From the NCBI GenBank assembly GCA_905250115.1, contig CAJNOI010000058.1, forward strand, positions 441,149 to 505,148: DNA of 64,000 nt, given 5' to 3'. A model generated the notes under the pieces. It was given only the letters and a program-made list of their open reading frames with translations, was not told the origin of the DNA and ran no database searches. The stretch is from Adineta steineri. Taxonomy: Eukaryota > Rotifera > Eurotatoria > Adinetida > Adinetidae. A program made the translations under genes and the position numbers. How positions within the stretch are numbered: the stretch's first letter is position 1; the number at the start of each line of letters is the position of its first letter. Of this stretch, positions 16,768 through 29,581 are shown piece by piece.

Positions 16768-18777
16768 AGAGTCGAATCATCATCAAATTCAATCGAGAAA
16801 AAAATTATCATGTGAAATTTCAGTGCTGTCAAACTTGCCAGATATTATGAAAAAGAACTTTTTCTTTATCAGTTTATTTGTTATGTTATCTTGTTTAAAA
16901 ACAGAAAAGAATAATCGATCCACATATGACAAAAATAGTGAATACAGGGTTCTGTTGATCTCAACATAGTTAAATATCCAATTCTCTATTTTATCTAGTT
17001 AATCTAATAATATTTGACAGAAATAAATATCGTTGACTGAAGAGTATGCTTTTTTTCATTCGATAAGAAATACATAGTTTCTAAGTCATAGACATTTGTT
17101 TATATTCTATGACAAATAGAATAATTTACATATTAAATACTTGATATAATTATTGTTGAACTATTTCTTTATCTACAGACACTCCGTTTTGCATAGAAAC
17201 ATGTGTAGGAATAATAATATCGTTTCTTTCAAAATTATACAATAGTGTTTTAGTAATTATAGAACGTACGAAAAAGCCAATTAACTTTTATCTATTGATA
17301 GGTGATCCTATTAAGATTTATTGTTTTAATATTTAAAGATTTTCATCTCTAAATATATTTGAAATTATTGTAAAAGTAAATATGAAGTACGATTACTTGT
17401 CCCAATCTATGCAATATAGTTACGATATTGAGGGTACTCATGTCAATTGAAATCACAGATGGAAGTCATAAGTACATATATAGTACAAAGAAGACTAAAA
17501 ACGACTAATGAATATATTAAAATCATTGATTGATATAAACTGAATAGTTCGATGACGGCAGTATAATTCCTCTCAACTACATTTAGAAGCGAATGTATCA
17601 GTAACTGAACTTATCTTGTACGATCAACGATGGTTTTTAAGTATATATCGAAAACATTATCTTCATAACATATACTATCTATTCTAGATGTCACATCTGT
17701 ACGACTATAGCTGATGGAAACAAGAATGCAAATTCAATGCTTTATCATAATCTTACAGAAGTATTTTCATTTAATTTTGTGTGATTAAATTACTCATGTA
17801 GTTGAAATTTAATTCAAATATTCATTTTCTATCGAGCTAAAGGTTAAAGAACGTGGCAACTTCATCAAATGTAAAATGACAGATCCAATATCGAAGTAAT
17901 CCTTCGTTAAACCGATCTTACATAGATTAAATAGGGTCCGATTTAAGTATCTGTAAGATAGACAATAACAAATCAGTATATTTTTTACATTTCTAATGTT
18001 TTTTTTCTAATACTCAGCAATTGTAAATGTGCGAGGGTGTGGGTGATAGTTGCGCTTAAAAAACAATTTCAAAGACAATTATTTATTAGATTTAGAATTT
18101 AAACATCTATCAATCTTACTATTATCGATATCGATACTCGATATACTTTCATTATTCATAGAGATACGAAGTCTTAATGAATACCATCATAATTATTAAT
18201 GAATGGTAAAACATGGCTAGTCATACAAAAATTATTTCATAGAACTATAAAGTGACTAGGATTAGTAAGAAATATAAAATATTTACAGATTGATATCAGA
18301 ATGTCAATTTTGTTAAGTTTAATGAAATACAAAAAAATTTATTTTTCTTATATCCTATTACATAAATAACAAAGAACACTTACGGGGTTTTTTTTGTCAT
18401 AGGTAAATATAACGTATTGACATAATCATATTCAAGGAAATCGAATATTGAACTATGAAGGTTTCTCAATTGAATTTATATATTTATTCGTCTTAAAAAT
18501 TTAATTTCGTTCATTGATGCATATTCGCTCGCGCGGAGGAAAAGAAAAAAGAATGGTTGCGCTCGTTTATGACTGGCCGAGAAAGGAAACAAACGGGAGT
18601 AAAGCATTTTGACAGATGATCTATTTCCTTCCTTTTCTCTTTTCGCCGTCGTCGACCGTTCACTCTCATACTATGTTCATACCTCTCTCTTACTTGTTTC
18701 TCGATGCCACAAGGTCATATCAATATTAATACTATTCCTGTTGATCATTTTATCCTATTTTTCAGTACGTAGATGTC
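16768..18777. other. Intergenic interval, no gene seen
   Basis: AT-rich, with no supportable coding exon. A short G-rich stretch at about 18030-18055 resembles the G-rich elements at 12960 and 25093. The 200 nt before the next gene (18530-18700) are relatively GC-rich and may be its promoter. Confidence 0.45.
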
Positions 18778-21700
18778 ATGAATGAAACTGCTGAAGATAT
18801 TAAGGTCGAACCTCCTCCACTACCACTACCACCATTACCAACACAAAATGTTGTTGAAGATTCAATTGCATCTCGTACAAAAGAAATTACTAAACGACCA
18901 AAACGTGACCGAAGTCCAAGTAAATCAAATAATTATTTCTTTTTATTATAATTAACTCGTATAAAATTATTCTAGCTCTTCAAATTCAACCTCCTGCACC
19001 AAAAATTAAAAAAATCAAAGAGGTCGCACCCAAATTACCGGATAAAACGAAATGGACAATGGAAGAACAAAAACAATTCTTCAGTGCACTTCGAATTGTA
19101 TATTTAAAATCATTATCTATTAATATCATATGACTTTTCTTTTTTCCTATTTCAGTATGGTAAAAACTTCGAAGCACTTGGACAATGTTTCAATACACGA
19201 CGTCGTCTTGTAAATCCTGAAGCACAAAAACGTACATTTGGTCAGATACGTTGTTTTTATTATCGTTCATTTCGTACCGTTTCAAAATTATGCACATTTA
19301 CAGAAGGTTTATTTCATTGATATTAGTTTTCTCTTTATATAATAATAATATTTTTTATTTTTATCAGAAGAAAAAAGTAATGTAGATTCACTTGAATTAC
19401 GTTCTGTTCTTGCTTATTTATGTTTAAAACCAAAAGTTAAATGTAAGTTATTAAAAATAAATATGATTTTTCTTATATGTATATATAGGCTTCGATAAAA
19501 AACCAGCCATATCGGTTTTACATCAACTTATTCGTAACGGTAATGCATTTCTACGTGTTAAAGGACAACGAGAACATGTATCAATTATTGGTAAAGCATT
19601 AAAACCACCTAAAACAGCGAATGCATTAGGTATATAATTAGATTATTTCAAGAAAAGAAAACGAACATGATTTTGAGATTGAATTTTTAATCTTCTAGGT
19701 TCAACAAAACAAACTGATCGTACATTATCAAAACATGTCAAAGTTTTATTAAGTCCAGCTTCACCTAATGCTTACATGCGTGTTGCTTTATCATGTCGAT
19801 ATCCTCATGTTGAAGTGTTATTATCACGTACGACAACTATATCTGAATTAATCGATAAATTAACTCAATATTGGCAATTAAATAATCATGCACAAGCTGT
19901 AAGTTTCATAGAATAAAATATCAATTCACTTATAAAAGAGACGATATTATCTGATACGTTCATCACACGGAGAATAAAATAGAAATCAATTATTCCATTG
20001 ATGCTTATATATGTCTTTTTTATTTCTTATAATTAGTTATGTAAAGATGACTTATCAATGGAACAACTTGTCTTATATCCTCATGGGTCTTATCTATCTT
20101 CATCATCATCAACTGATTCTCCAACAACAACAACTGATTCGACTTCTTTACTTGATCTTTCATCATCAAGAAAACAATTGATTACGAATACAGATAAACA
20201 ATCTCGTTCACGATCAGATTCTGAACCTTCAACCGAACCATTAGTTGATCTTTCTTCAACTTCACAAACAGTTTTGATACGTAAAAGAAATAATTTATCT
20301 GAAAGTGAAATACCCAACGAGTCTACAGGTGTTCCTATTTCATCTATGTCTCCATCATCAGCACCAGCAACACCAGTTTCTCTACCAGTATCATCGTCAA
20401 CATCAACACTTACAATCAATAATAAATCAAATCTAGCACGAACAGCTATTTTATTGGCTGCTAAACGAGCTGTTTGTAATAATACAAATAATTATGATGG
20501 ATCAACATTTACACTTGTTGATAGCACAGAAGATGAAGCTGATAGTAATGCTAATTTATTTAAACAACGTTTTGATATTCTTGATTTTACAGATGAAGTA
20601 AACAGATTTCTCATAGAATTAATTTATTTTAAAAACTTTTTCTCTTTAGTTTCCATCTGAAGATGAAATTGAATTAGATACAAATGCGCCCATACCAATT
20701 CCTACAATAGCACCTACGACATCAACAAATAATTCAGTGATTACATTAACAGATATAACTCAGGGTATGACACGACTCAATTCTTCATTTCTAACATTAA
20801 CTATCGGTGAATTACAAAAATTACTTCAACGTCCAAAAGAACTTCGACTTACATATGATTTTAATAATTTGTCACGTACAACTAACATGAATGATTCTTC
20901 ATCATCAACTAATTTTCTTCATTATGTTATTCAAATGGCTAATCAATGTTTAACATCCATTGCTGATCGACAATCGCAATTAGAAATGAAAACAACAAAA
21001 AAAATCAATACAAAAAAACAACAAACATCACGATCAAAATGTTTCTGTTCATGTTGTTCTCATCAACATCCAATTAATACGAAAGAACAAAGACGTCCAC
21101 CAACAAAAGCAACTAATTCACCAAATGCAGAAATTTGTGCGTTATTACAAATGCCACAATCAATTCCATCACAAGATATGATGATGAATTCGAATGATGA
21201 TATATTGACTGTACAAACTTCGTTGCAAGGTAATATCTTAATATCCAAAATTCTAAGATGTTTTAAAATATATTTTATATTTTAGGTAATATAACTAATA
21301 GTACGAATAAATTATTAGATGGAGATTTACATAATAAGTGAGTTAACATTTTATCAGGAATATTCATAAGATTATTTGTTAAAATCTACAAATAGATCCA
21401 TTACATTACCAAAAATCGATGAACAATCTGATATATTTGATACTCTATCTTGGCCAGCTGATACGGCAACAATACCGCTAGAACAATCTCAACCTTCTTC
21501 CATGTCACAAACAACATTGTCAACAAATACAACTACTGAACTTCCATCTTTGCTGACATTGTTACTTCCAATGATGAACGGTTCTGAATCAACTTCTATT
21601 CCTCCTCCACTGCCACCGCCACCACCACCACCTCAACCAAAACAATCTGCAATTATCTTTAGTAGTAATAATGGTGTTATTGATGATCCACTGATTCAAT

Positions 21701-22588
21701 CGTTAGCTGCGGAACAAGCTGCATCCGCACATAATTATGATCTCTTATCACATCGTCATAAACGAGTAAATCATATTTAAAAACAAAATAAATTTCATTA
21801 GAAAATTATTTTGTATAGGTCCGACGTCCATTACGTTATGGTGATCAATCGACTCGTCCATCAAATATTCAATTTTTACTTGGTAAATATCATTATATTG
21901 ATTTTATCAAAAAGAAACATTCATTATATTTAGATGCGAATATAAATGCTCAACAAACAGCTGCTGCAAATCAACGTCTAATGTTCAATACAAATAATAC
22001 TCATGATTTGACAACATTATCGAATAATCTATTCCTTAATGATTGTGAAAATCCAAGTAATATTTTCAAAAGAAACGTTTTTACTCATAAATTAATCGTA
22101 TTTCTACTTTAGATGATCTTCTCAATGATAACACTAATATGAGTTCTGTTTCCTTGAGCAGTATGATTATTTATCTTATTGTCATAGGTTATTAATAATT
22201 TTTTATTTTTCTAGCTACCATTGTTAATGCAGCGTTACAAAGCAATGCATCACGACTACGCCTTGATTGGCCGGATAATGTAAGTATTCAATTAACAAAA
22301 TTAAAAATAGTGTATTTTCTCTTTTTCTTTAGATGTCTGATTTATCATTTGGTAGTTTTCCAGATTTACTTGAATCTAATACATTATCATCAACACCAGG
22401 TGAACTTAACAGTTTTGAACAGTCGACAATAACTAATTCGAATGAACAAAATAAATGTTCTGTAAGTATTATTTCTATTGATGAATTTGTCAAAAACCAA
22501 TTTTTCAAATTTTATTTAGTCTGAAAATTCAATTTCAGAAGCATTATATGCCATCAATAATACGACAAATTTATTACTTCAAAATTGA
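18778..22588 (+). CDS. CRAMP1: Cramped-like SANT/Myb-domain nuclear protein
   Basis: Sixteen exons give about 963 residues: 18778-18919, 18976-19097, 19156-19306, 19368-19442, 19489-19629, 19699-19898, 20037-20597, 20650-21229, 21286-21337, 21396-21765, 21819-21882, 21934-22056, 22113-22160, 22215-22279, 22333-22461 and 22520-22588. Near residues 75-145 sits a SANT-type helix set: KWTMEEQKQFFSAL, YGKNFEAL, then QIRCFYYRSFRTVSK. This matches the signature of animal Cramped proteins (W..EE...F...L..YGKDFEAI...VRHFYYRTW.KI.K). After a conserved region up to about residue 280, the rest is Ser/Thr/Asn/Pro-rich and low in complexity, also typical of the family. Cramped is a chromatin factor linked to Polycomb function and histone H1 gene expression; that role is known for the family, not shown here. 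The start is the first ATG in frame after an upstream stop. Confidence 0.85.
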
Positions 22589-24065
22589 CATAGAACTTTA
22601 ATTTTATTATCATTTAATTTACTAGTCAAACCTAAAAAAAGATTGATCATATTTACGTATATATATCTATATGTATGGTTGCGGTTTTCTTATCTTGAAT
22701 TTTCTTTTTTGTTTTGTATTTCTTGAAATGAACTATAATGTTGATACTTATATCTAGCTTATTCTTTATTGTATTTGCACTATATCTGTTTTCTTTTCTT
22801 TTTCATTATATGTGTATTTTCTTCTATTATTATTCGGTCACTATTTTTTTTTTGTCGAAAACTTAATTGGTTGAGTTTTTCTCTCTTGTTGACAGAAATT
22901 AAGGGAAAACATAAAGGAATATTTAAAAAAAACAATTTTTTTGTGATAAATTGATTTGGACTGGTTGATATATATACATAAAATTTCAATTTATGTCGAA
23001 CTCATTTATTATTATTGAAAATATTTTTTTACAAAACCAAATTTTTGAATAACGATCATCATTGGACATGATCATTTCAAACTGAATCTATTATGACTGA
23101 TAATATAATCTGCTTAAAAACGTAGACAATCTGTTCTAGCTTTGTTTTGAGTAAACTTTTATTCATAATCTGAGTCACGTACATATCTTACTAAGGAATC
23201 GTTACTGCAGAACAATCAATTACAATATTCTTCAAAATATACGATTCATGATGTTTTTATAATATATAGATAAGAAATCTGTCTAATGACGAGTATGCAA
23301 GCATTCAAAATTACTGTTTATCGAGTTATGAATCATCTGTTCTACTGCTTGCAGCTGTACTTCATTAGGCTTCCATATATTCCTGTTCTGTTTTTTCTCC
23401 ACATTCTTATATTTCTCGCCATACTGCTATAAACACTACAAATAAAAAAAATCGGGTTCTATATATAACCAACCATGCACATTGCATATTCTTTATTTTT
23501 TGATCAGTTCTCCTCGATTGACAATGATAGCTACCAATAAGCTTGCAATTCATAATGACTCAAGTTGTTGATTTGGTTAGCGTGGAAAACGTCATAAACA
23601 ATAAAGTTCACAAGTAAGAATTTCACCATTAGTATTACAACTTCTATAAATAAGAAAATGCATGTTGATTATTTGTTACTAATTCAAAATAATTAAGTTA
23701 ATATTTTTATGTTGAATAAGTTTTTACAAATTTTTAATGCTATGATATGTTATAAAATATTTCACAAATAAAGAAAGAAAGACTGATATGTTTACTCGAA
23801 AAAATTCAACGGCAAATATTTTTTCTTACAAAAAATGATGCAATTACTAATTGCTGATTCAAAGAATGTTGTTTATATAAATATCATCGATAGTTTTCTT
23901 CGTAATAGTATTTATTGCATAAAATTTTTATTGAACAATGACGTTTTTGTTAGACTTACACGTGATAAATAGCAAATGTAACTTAATGCGTGTTCTATTA
24001 TGACGATAAAATAATTTTCATTGATCTCTTATTGTTTTATTTTAGATCAGTAATAATCACAACCA
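22589..24065. other. Intergenic interval with possible 5' exon of the MATH gene
   Basis: Mostly AT-rich with no domain-coding exon. An ATG at 23555 opens 19 codons up to a good donor (GTAAGA at 23614). A TTTTAG acceptor at 24045 lies just before the MATH ORF. If spliced, that upstream frame would stop at 24073 in a different frame from the MATH start, so it may be a 5' UTR exon carrying a short upstream ORF. Confidence 0.35.
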
Positions 24066-24623
24066 ATGACTGAATATTTCGAATTTAATTGTATGTTCGA
24101 TTATAAACAATTAAAAAAATCGAAAAATGATTGGCTCTATGGTCCATTATTTCATTCTACTAACAAGAATATCACATGGCGTCTACAAATAGATAGATCT
24201 CATCCAACTCAGTTAGGCATTTATTTAACATTAGTTGATGGTGCTCCATGTACATTAAGATCATATACACTTTCGATGATTACTATTACAAAACCATCAC
24301 TTAAACTATTTACTAATCAGTGTACTCTACAACGAATATTTCCATCAAATGATTTCTCATGGGGTTTTGCAAACTTTTGTACACGTCGTGAATTGAAAGA
24401 TGAACGACGTCTCATTCGTAATCCTAAATCAAAATTAATCAATGTACAATGTACTATGAACATTGAAATATTAACTACAAATAGTATAATTGAAGATCAT
24501 CGTTTTGCAACTGATTTATTTCATACATATTCACTTCAACAATGGATCGAATTTTTAAAACAAAGAGACGATCTTCCCGAATTGACTAATAGAGTGAATC
24601 AAGAAATTGAAGCAAGATCGTAA
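24066..24623 (+). CDS. Stand-alone MATH-domain protein
   Basis: A single exon of 185 residues. Residues about 20-130 show the MATH (meprin and TRAF-C homology) fold pattern: ITWRLQIDRS, LGIYLTLV, YTLSM, a Phe near KLF, then FSWGFANFCTRREL and a late VQCTMNIEIL strand. MATH domains bind short substrate motifs, for example in TRAFs, SPOP-type BTB adaptors, meprins and USP7. No BTB, RING or protease part follows; only a short alpha-helical tail remains, ending SLQQWIEFLKQR...NQEIEARS. It may therefore be an adaptor lacking the ligase-coupling domain. A splice acceptor at 24045 suggests a non-coding upstream exon. AATAAA is at 24692-24697. The stop is at 24621-24623. Confidence 0.65.
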   Translation: MTEYFEFNCMFDYKQLKKSKNDWLYGPLFHSTNKNITWRLQIDRSHPTQLGIYLTLVDGAPCTLRSYTLSMITITKPSLKLFTNQCTLQRIFPSNDFSWGFANFCTRRELKDERRLIRNPKSKLINVQCTMNIEILTTNSIIEDHRFATDLFHTYSLQQWIEFLKQRDDLPELTNRVNQEIEARS

Positions 24624-26464
24624 TATTAAGAAAGTGTTGTACTATGTATAATACGACGCGAAACGTTTTTGACTCTCATAAAATTGTTAATAATAAAGCA
24701 TGAATTATTTATATAAAATAACAACAATGTATGTGTCATAAATCATAATCAAATATAGCTCTTTGTGTCACAATAGAATTCTTTCAACAGGTTATTTTTA
24801 CTGACCTACTTTATTAAACTAAATCAAGTGATGTATTTATTTTTGCTAATTGGTTTGAACGTTTAAAAGTCAGTAACGCCTAATTCATTTTGTTTTAATT
24901 ATATCAAAATATGAGAAAAACAAAGTCTACAAAAAACCGTTGTTTCCTGACGATGTATACATTGAGAAGTAGAAAAATTTGCAAATGACAATATGAATTA
25001 ATAATAATATTGAGTTATAAAAACTCTAATTTAATATTTATTTTTAGTATGTTTTCTAATTTAAAGGTAAGGTCGGTACTATCATTTCATTTGCGAGTGG
25101 GTATGAGTATGTCTGAGAGTTAGCGTGTGAATATGAAATGCAGATAATCTCTCGGATCTTCACCCAGACGCTCACCTTCATCAGCATACATATCCTTACA
25201 CCCACTCTCAAGATACAGAACGAAGTCACATGTTATATTTTTCAGCTCAACTAGGTTGTGATAAGCCATTACCATCTTTACTATCATAAATTAATTGTAT
25301 TTTTTCTTGCGTAAGAAGTTTATGTCATGAGGTGATTCTTTACGTTATATTTTCAGCACTTAACTAAAATGCCAGAGAAATAGATCGTAGAAAAGAGAAT
25401 GATGTCAAAAAAACATGCTCATATTAGAGATGTTATAATAGCATAAGGGACTCAAAAATCATGTTCACGTTAGAGAAAGGCATTTCCAGGAAAACTCGCT
25501 CTGTCGAAGCGAAAGCTGTGCATAATTAGAAGGTGTTAATTAGTAGAATTTTTACTGTATTTTCAGAATGATAATTATATACTCTGAATATTTTGATAAA
25601 AATATAACCAAATCACATAAACATATACATTTTATTTAATAAGATATTCATTTTTACTTTTTTACATAATCATCGGTTGAAGTTCGAGAAAAGATATTGT
25701 ATGATTATCAACTCAATATTTCTTTTATAAAAAAGTTACACTCTTAAATAATTACTATGAATATAAATTATATGATCATTATATTTTAAATCAAACATGT
25801 AATTATCGTTATAAATATATAATATTCTGAAATGTCAAAAAAAGATGGTTTAAAGGCATTGGTTAAGACAAATAAATATACGCATGAATCAATTTAAATA
25901 TATTGCGTATATACAATCATAATAAACTCTATTAGTGTTCAAGTAAATAACATCAAAATTTATTTCTAAAAATCATGAAGATCTGTTCGTTTTTCAAGAA
26001 TTTATGTATACGACTCAGTATATAATTAAATGATTTAAATTTACTAAATAATGTTATTAAGATTTATTGTGTATTTAAAACATACACTACACAGAAACAC
26101 ATATATAATATGAATGTTTTCTTTAATTAAGTAAGATCGATTATACATATTTATATTTTACAATATTGAGCTTATAATTCAACATATAGTGTTTAAGCAG
26201 AAAGAATTTGCTTGCTTCACATATAAATAGTATCAAACACAAAAATAAACATTTAACAACAAATTTTTACTTGCTTCAGGTAACGTCACATAATATGTCT
26301 ACATTGAATGTGCGCTGTCTCTATGTGATATACAAATCATCTCATATGTTTCATATGCAAATAAAAAAACATGGACCAAACATAATAAAGATGATATAAT
26401 CGAGTAATGTTAAATACAATTTTTTTTCTACTTTCATTTTTGAGTAGGTATATATACAAAAATT
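24624..26464. other. Intergenic interval, no gene seen
   Basis: AT-rich. The only structure noted is the G-rich fold-back at 25093-25212. Short open frames near 26200-26460 have no domain or splice support. Confidence 0.5.
25093..25212. repeat. 120-bp G-rich fold-back element
   Basis: The left arm begins GAGTGGGTATGAGTATGT. The reverse complement of the right arm begins GAGTGGGTGTAAGGATATGT. The arms then stay alignable with gaps through GTGAGCGT-like sequence. GT-rich composition contrasts with the AT-rich flanks. Probably a degraded non-autonomous element. Confidence 0.5.
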
Positions 26465-27800
26465 TCATTGTGCTCGATAATACGAATGACCACTTGAATA
26501 TGAATTCACATCACCAGTCAAGCATCGAACAATTATTATGCCAACAAGCTATCAAATCAAACAAAAAAAAGAAAAAAGCATTTATTCTTTCATATTCATA
26601 TATCATGTCAACTTACCAAGGTCAAGCTCATGAATAAAGCCAGTCCACCATTCATTCCCAACATAAATTTTTCTTCAGCATACTAAATTTAAACATTAAT
26701 ATTTTACTTATTTAAGACTAACATATCATATTATCTATATACTTACGCGTCCACTATTCGCATTTGTAGTACCTGCTTGAGTCATAAATCCATCTACTTG
26801 TGCTATAAAATTTCATAGAACAAATAATATTATAAAAATGATTATCACTTACATGCAAAGATGATACCAAGAATACCAACAGCAATTCCAACAATCATTA
26901 CTAACCACAAACATAATGCAAACTATAATAAATAAACAAATAATATATACTATATCGATAATACTTGTTGTTTTGTTATATTTACTGTTCTTAATAATAG
27001 TAATCGTAAAGTAAAAAATGCAATAAGACCAAGAATACTCATTAATACACCTACTGACCCAATAATAACAAGAAGAATACCAAAAGCTAATTCACGTTGA
27101 TGAACTTCAGTAGAAAAGCTAAGTACATTTTGAAGATGTCGAGCGGTAAGATGCCATGCACCAAGTACAATAAATGCGACGGATTCAACAACAAGAAGAA
27201 ATACAAATAAAAGTGAAACTAAAATAATACACCAATGTAATGGTCGTTCACGAACATGTGTTCTTGGTGTATATTGATATTGACGAGATGATTCAGATTG
27301 ATTAAGCATTTGTTGTTGTTGTTGCTAGTATTGAGACTAAGATTGAATGTGAATAAAATAGATTGAACTAGTGATTAGGAGAATTCTTGTGCAAATGAAA
27401 GTAAGTGCTGAAGAATGAATGAGACAAAAGAGAAAAAAGAAAAAGAAAAGAGTTGGCAGAAATGAGAGGTATTCTGCGATAGAATGAATAACGGTGTCGT
27501 GACAGAAGGAATAAAAGAGAAAAAAATATATATATACTGTTGGACCTTTTTTTCTTTCTGTTTATGTCAGATTTTAGTGTAATATGTGAGCAGGTAGACA
27601 TCGGTTGAATGACTTGCTTTTTATTGAAATTAAAAAAAAGAAGCGGAAAGAAGTAAAGAAAAGACATAATCAAGATGCTGAAGAAGTTCGAAAAGGTTCT
27701 ATATTTGATTGTAACTAATTAGTTTGACATTCAACCTTTGATATGAAATGAAAGAAATAAAATATTGCTGTATTTATTGAGATATATATCGAATAAAAAA
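26450..27800. repeat. Segmental duplication, copy A
   Basis: This block aligns by eye, in the same orientation, with 34880-36165. The match covers all five exons and four introns of the four-pass membrane gene and roughly 450 bp of upstream DNA, including the (GTT)n-like run before the start codon. Boundaries are approximate. Confidence 0.8.
26465..27309 (-). CDS. Four-pass membrane protein, copy A
   Basis: Five exons on the minus strand, 27309-26986, 26922-26853, 26802-26747, 26682-26617 and 26548-26465, give 199 residues. The N-terminus is cytosolic-like (MLNQSESSRQYQYTPRTHVR). Hydrophobic helices fall at about residues 25-48, 72-100, 109-131 and 158-183, so four passes are predicted. The loop between helices 3 and 4 is short (SQVDGFMTQAG...). 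There is no CCG motif and no cysteine-rich loop, so it is not a tetraspanin, and I do not recognise the family. The gene is a near-copy of 34887-35724 with identical intron positions and phases. Introns are about 50-70 nt. Its function is unknown; a small plasma-membrane protein is the safest description. Confidence 0.75.
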
Positions 27801-29581
27801 CGAAGATGGAAAGTAAACTAAATTTATATGAACAGAAACTCGAAGATAACTTTGAAGACTTATGTAACACCAGTGACAAAGTATTTAGTAAGTAATCTGT
27901 AGATAATCTATGTTTATTAACGCATCACATTCGGATTAGACTTATAAAAGTTTTATTTAGATATATCTCCTGACGAAATGACGTATTTCAAAAAGAATTA
28001 AAATCGCTTGTATGTGGGAAGAACATTTACGTCTTTCCTGTAGCTTATTTTAGTAAGTTACGCTAATCATAATCTTTTAGAACATGTTAACGGATGCTTT
28101 GTTTTATTTTTTTCTTACCTTAGATATAAAAAGATTCAATTGATATGTAGATTCGTCCTGTGATTTATTGATAATTATGTACTTATCTTCTCAGTACATT
28201 GCAAGCTACTTCTGAATGCGAAAATGTTCATATCCTCCTTTTATTTGGTTTCTAAAACTCTATTAATCACGAATTGCCTTAGGGAAAACTTGTTAGTGTA
28301 AAAATATCTTTATTAGTATCGCCATTGGCATCAAAGAATAATTTATGCATGTGGATGATACGATGTAAGCCGAGATAAATACTTGTTGATAATGTAATAC
28401 ACATTATATAGCTTCATGAACAGGTTTAATCCATTGTCTGTAGCTTATAGCCGTTCTCTTTTAACACCTCTTTGTCTCACAATAAATTTTTCATTTAGAA
28501 TAATATGTTTCCGCTTGAATTTTTAGCTTATTTATAGCCTAGTTATGACATCCATGAATTTTGTGCTAGATTTATTATCACAATAAAAACAAACTTCCGG
28601 TTAGTTGTAAATGGAACCTGACTTTTATGCGTAGGTTTTGTTTCAATACTATTTTTAGTTTCCATTTCATTTATTCTTTATGAACATTGCGTCAGACATA
28701 AGATCAAAGAAAATTTTAAAAAAAGGTGATCTCATGATAGAAATTCTCACTTGTCTCACAATTACAATCCAATATGAACATCTGTTTTTGATTAAAACTT
28801 ACTCTTATCTAGACGTTCAAAACAAAAAAAAGCATAATTAAATATATAAATCTTGAACTGAATGGAAGTTTTGTAAGATTACCTGATGTAAATTTCTATT
28901 TTAGGAAAAATAATAGTTTAATTCAGAAATCGATTTCTTCACCAAAATTTAGAAATTGTCACAATGACACGTCTTTATTATATTAGATCTTTTCAAAATG
29001 TGCACGGATTGAAGAAAATTAAGGTCATCTATCATATTCACATAGTTTTTCTTTCTTCTTATTCACATGACACCCGTCATCTAGCACCTATTGTATTTTC
29101 TGAATACACTAAGTCATAACGCTCTTTGATTCAATAAAAATAAACCAGAAGTTTTCTCAGACAGACAAGAGTAAAATACTTCAATCGAATTACAAATAAT
29201 GCGATACAGAGATTCTTCTACCTACAAGACATATACAAAATTCTTATTTGTATCTTTACACATCTATTAGTTGATTAACTTCAATAGTTTTCAAAATAGA
29301 ATAAATTCTTTTGTATGATTATTCAATAAAAACAAAATCGAGAATGATAGTCTTAGTCAATAATGTAACATTGATGTGACCATGCTGTCCCGATAAAAAG
29401 AAAAGAGAAACGAACTAATCGTTTGAGCCTATATTTATTTAATACACCGGACATAAGATCGTCGTAACGTTATGTATTGTCTGTGGGATGCAAAAAATTT
29501 TGATGACAATTACAGTGTTTTCTCTACACTCTCATATTCTCTTACTTTTCAACTGATCTATTCATTGTCAACGAAACGACA
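27310..29581. other. Intergenic interval, no gene seen
   Basis: The first roughly 490 nt belong to the duplicated block upstream of copy A. The remainder is AT-rich with no supportable exon up to the chitinase-like start. Confidence 0.5.

Noticed and set aside
20090-20419. Antisense frame rich in Asp/Val
   Set aside because: Mirror image of the Ser/Thr-rich low-complexity part of the Cramped-like gene.
27368-27673. 101-residue minus-strand hydrophobic frame upstream of four-pass copy A
   Set aside because: The matching region upstream of copy B does not keep the frame, so it is non-coding duplicated flank.
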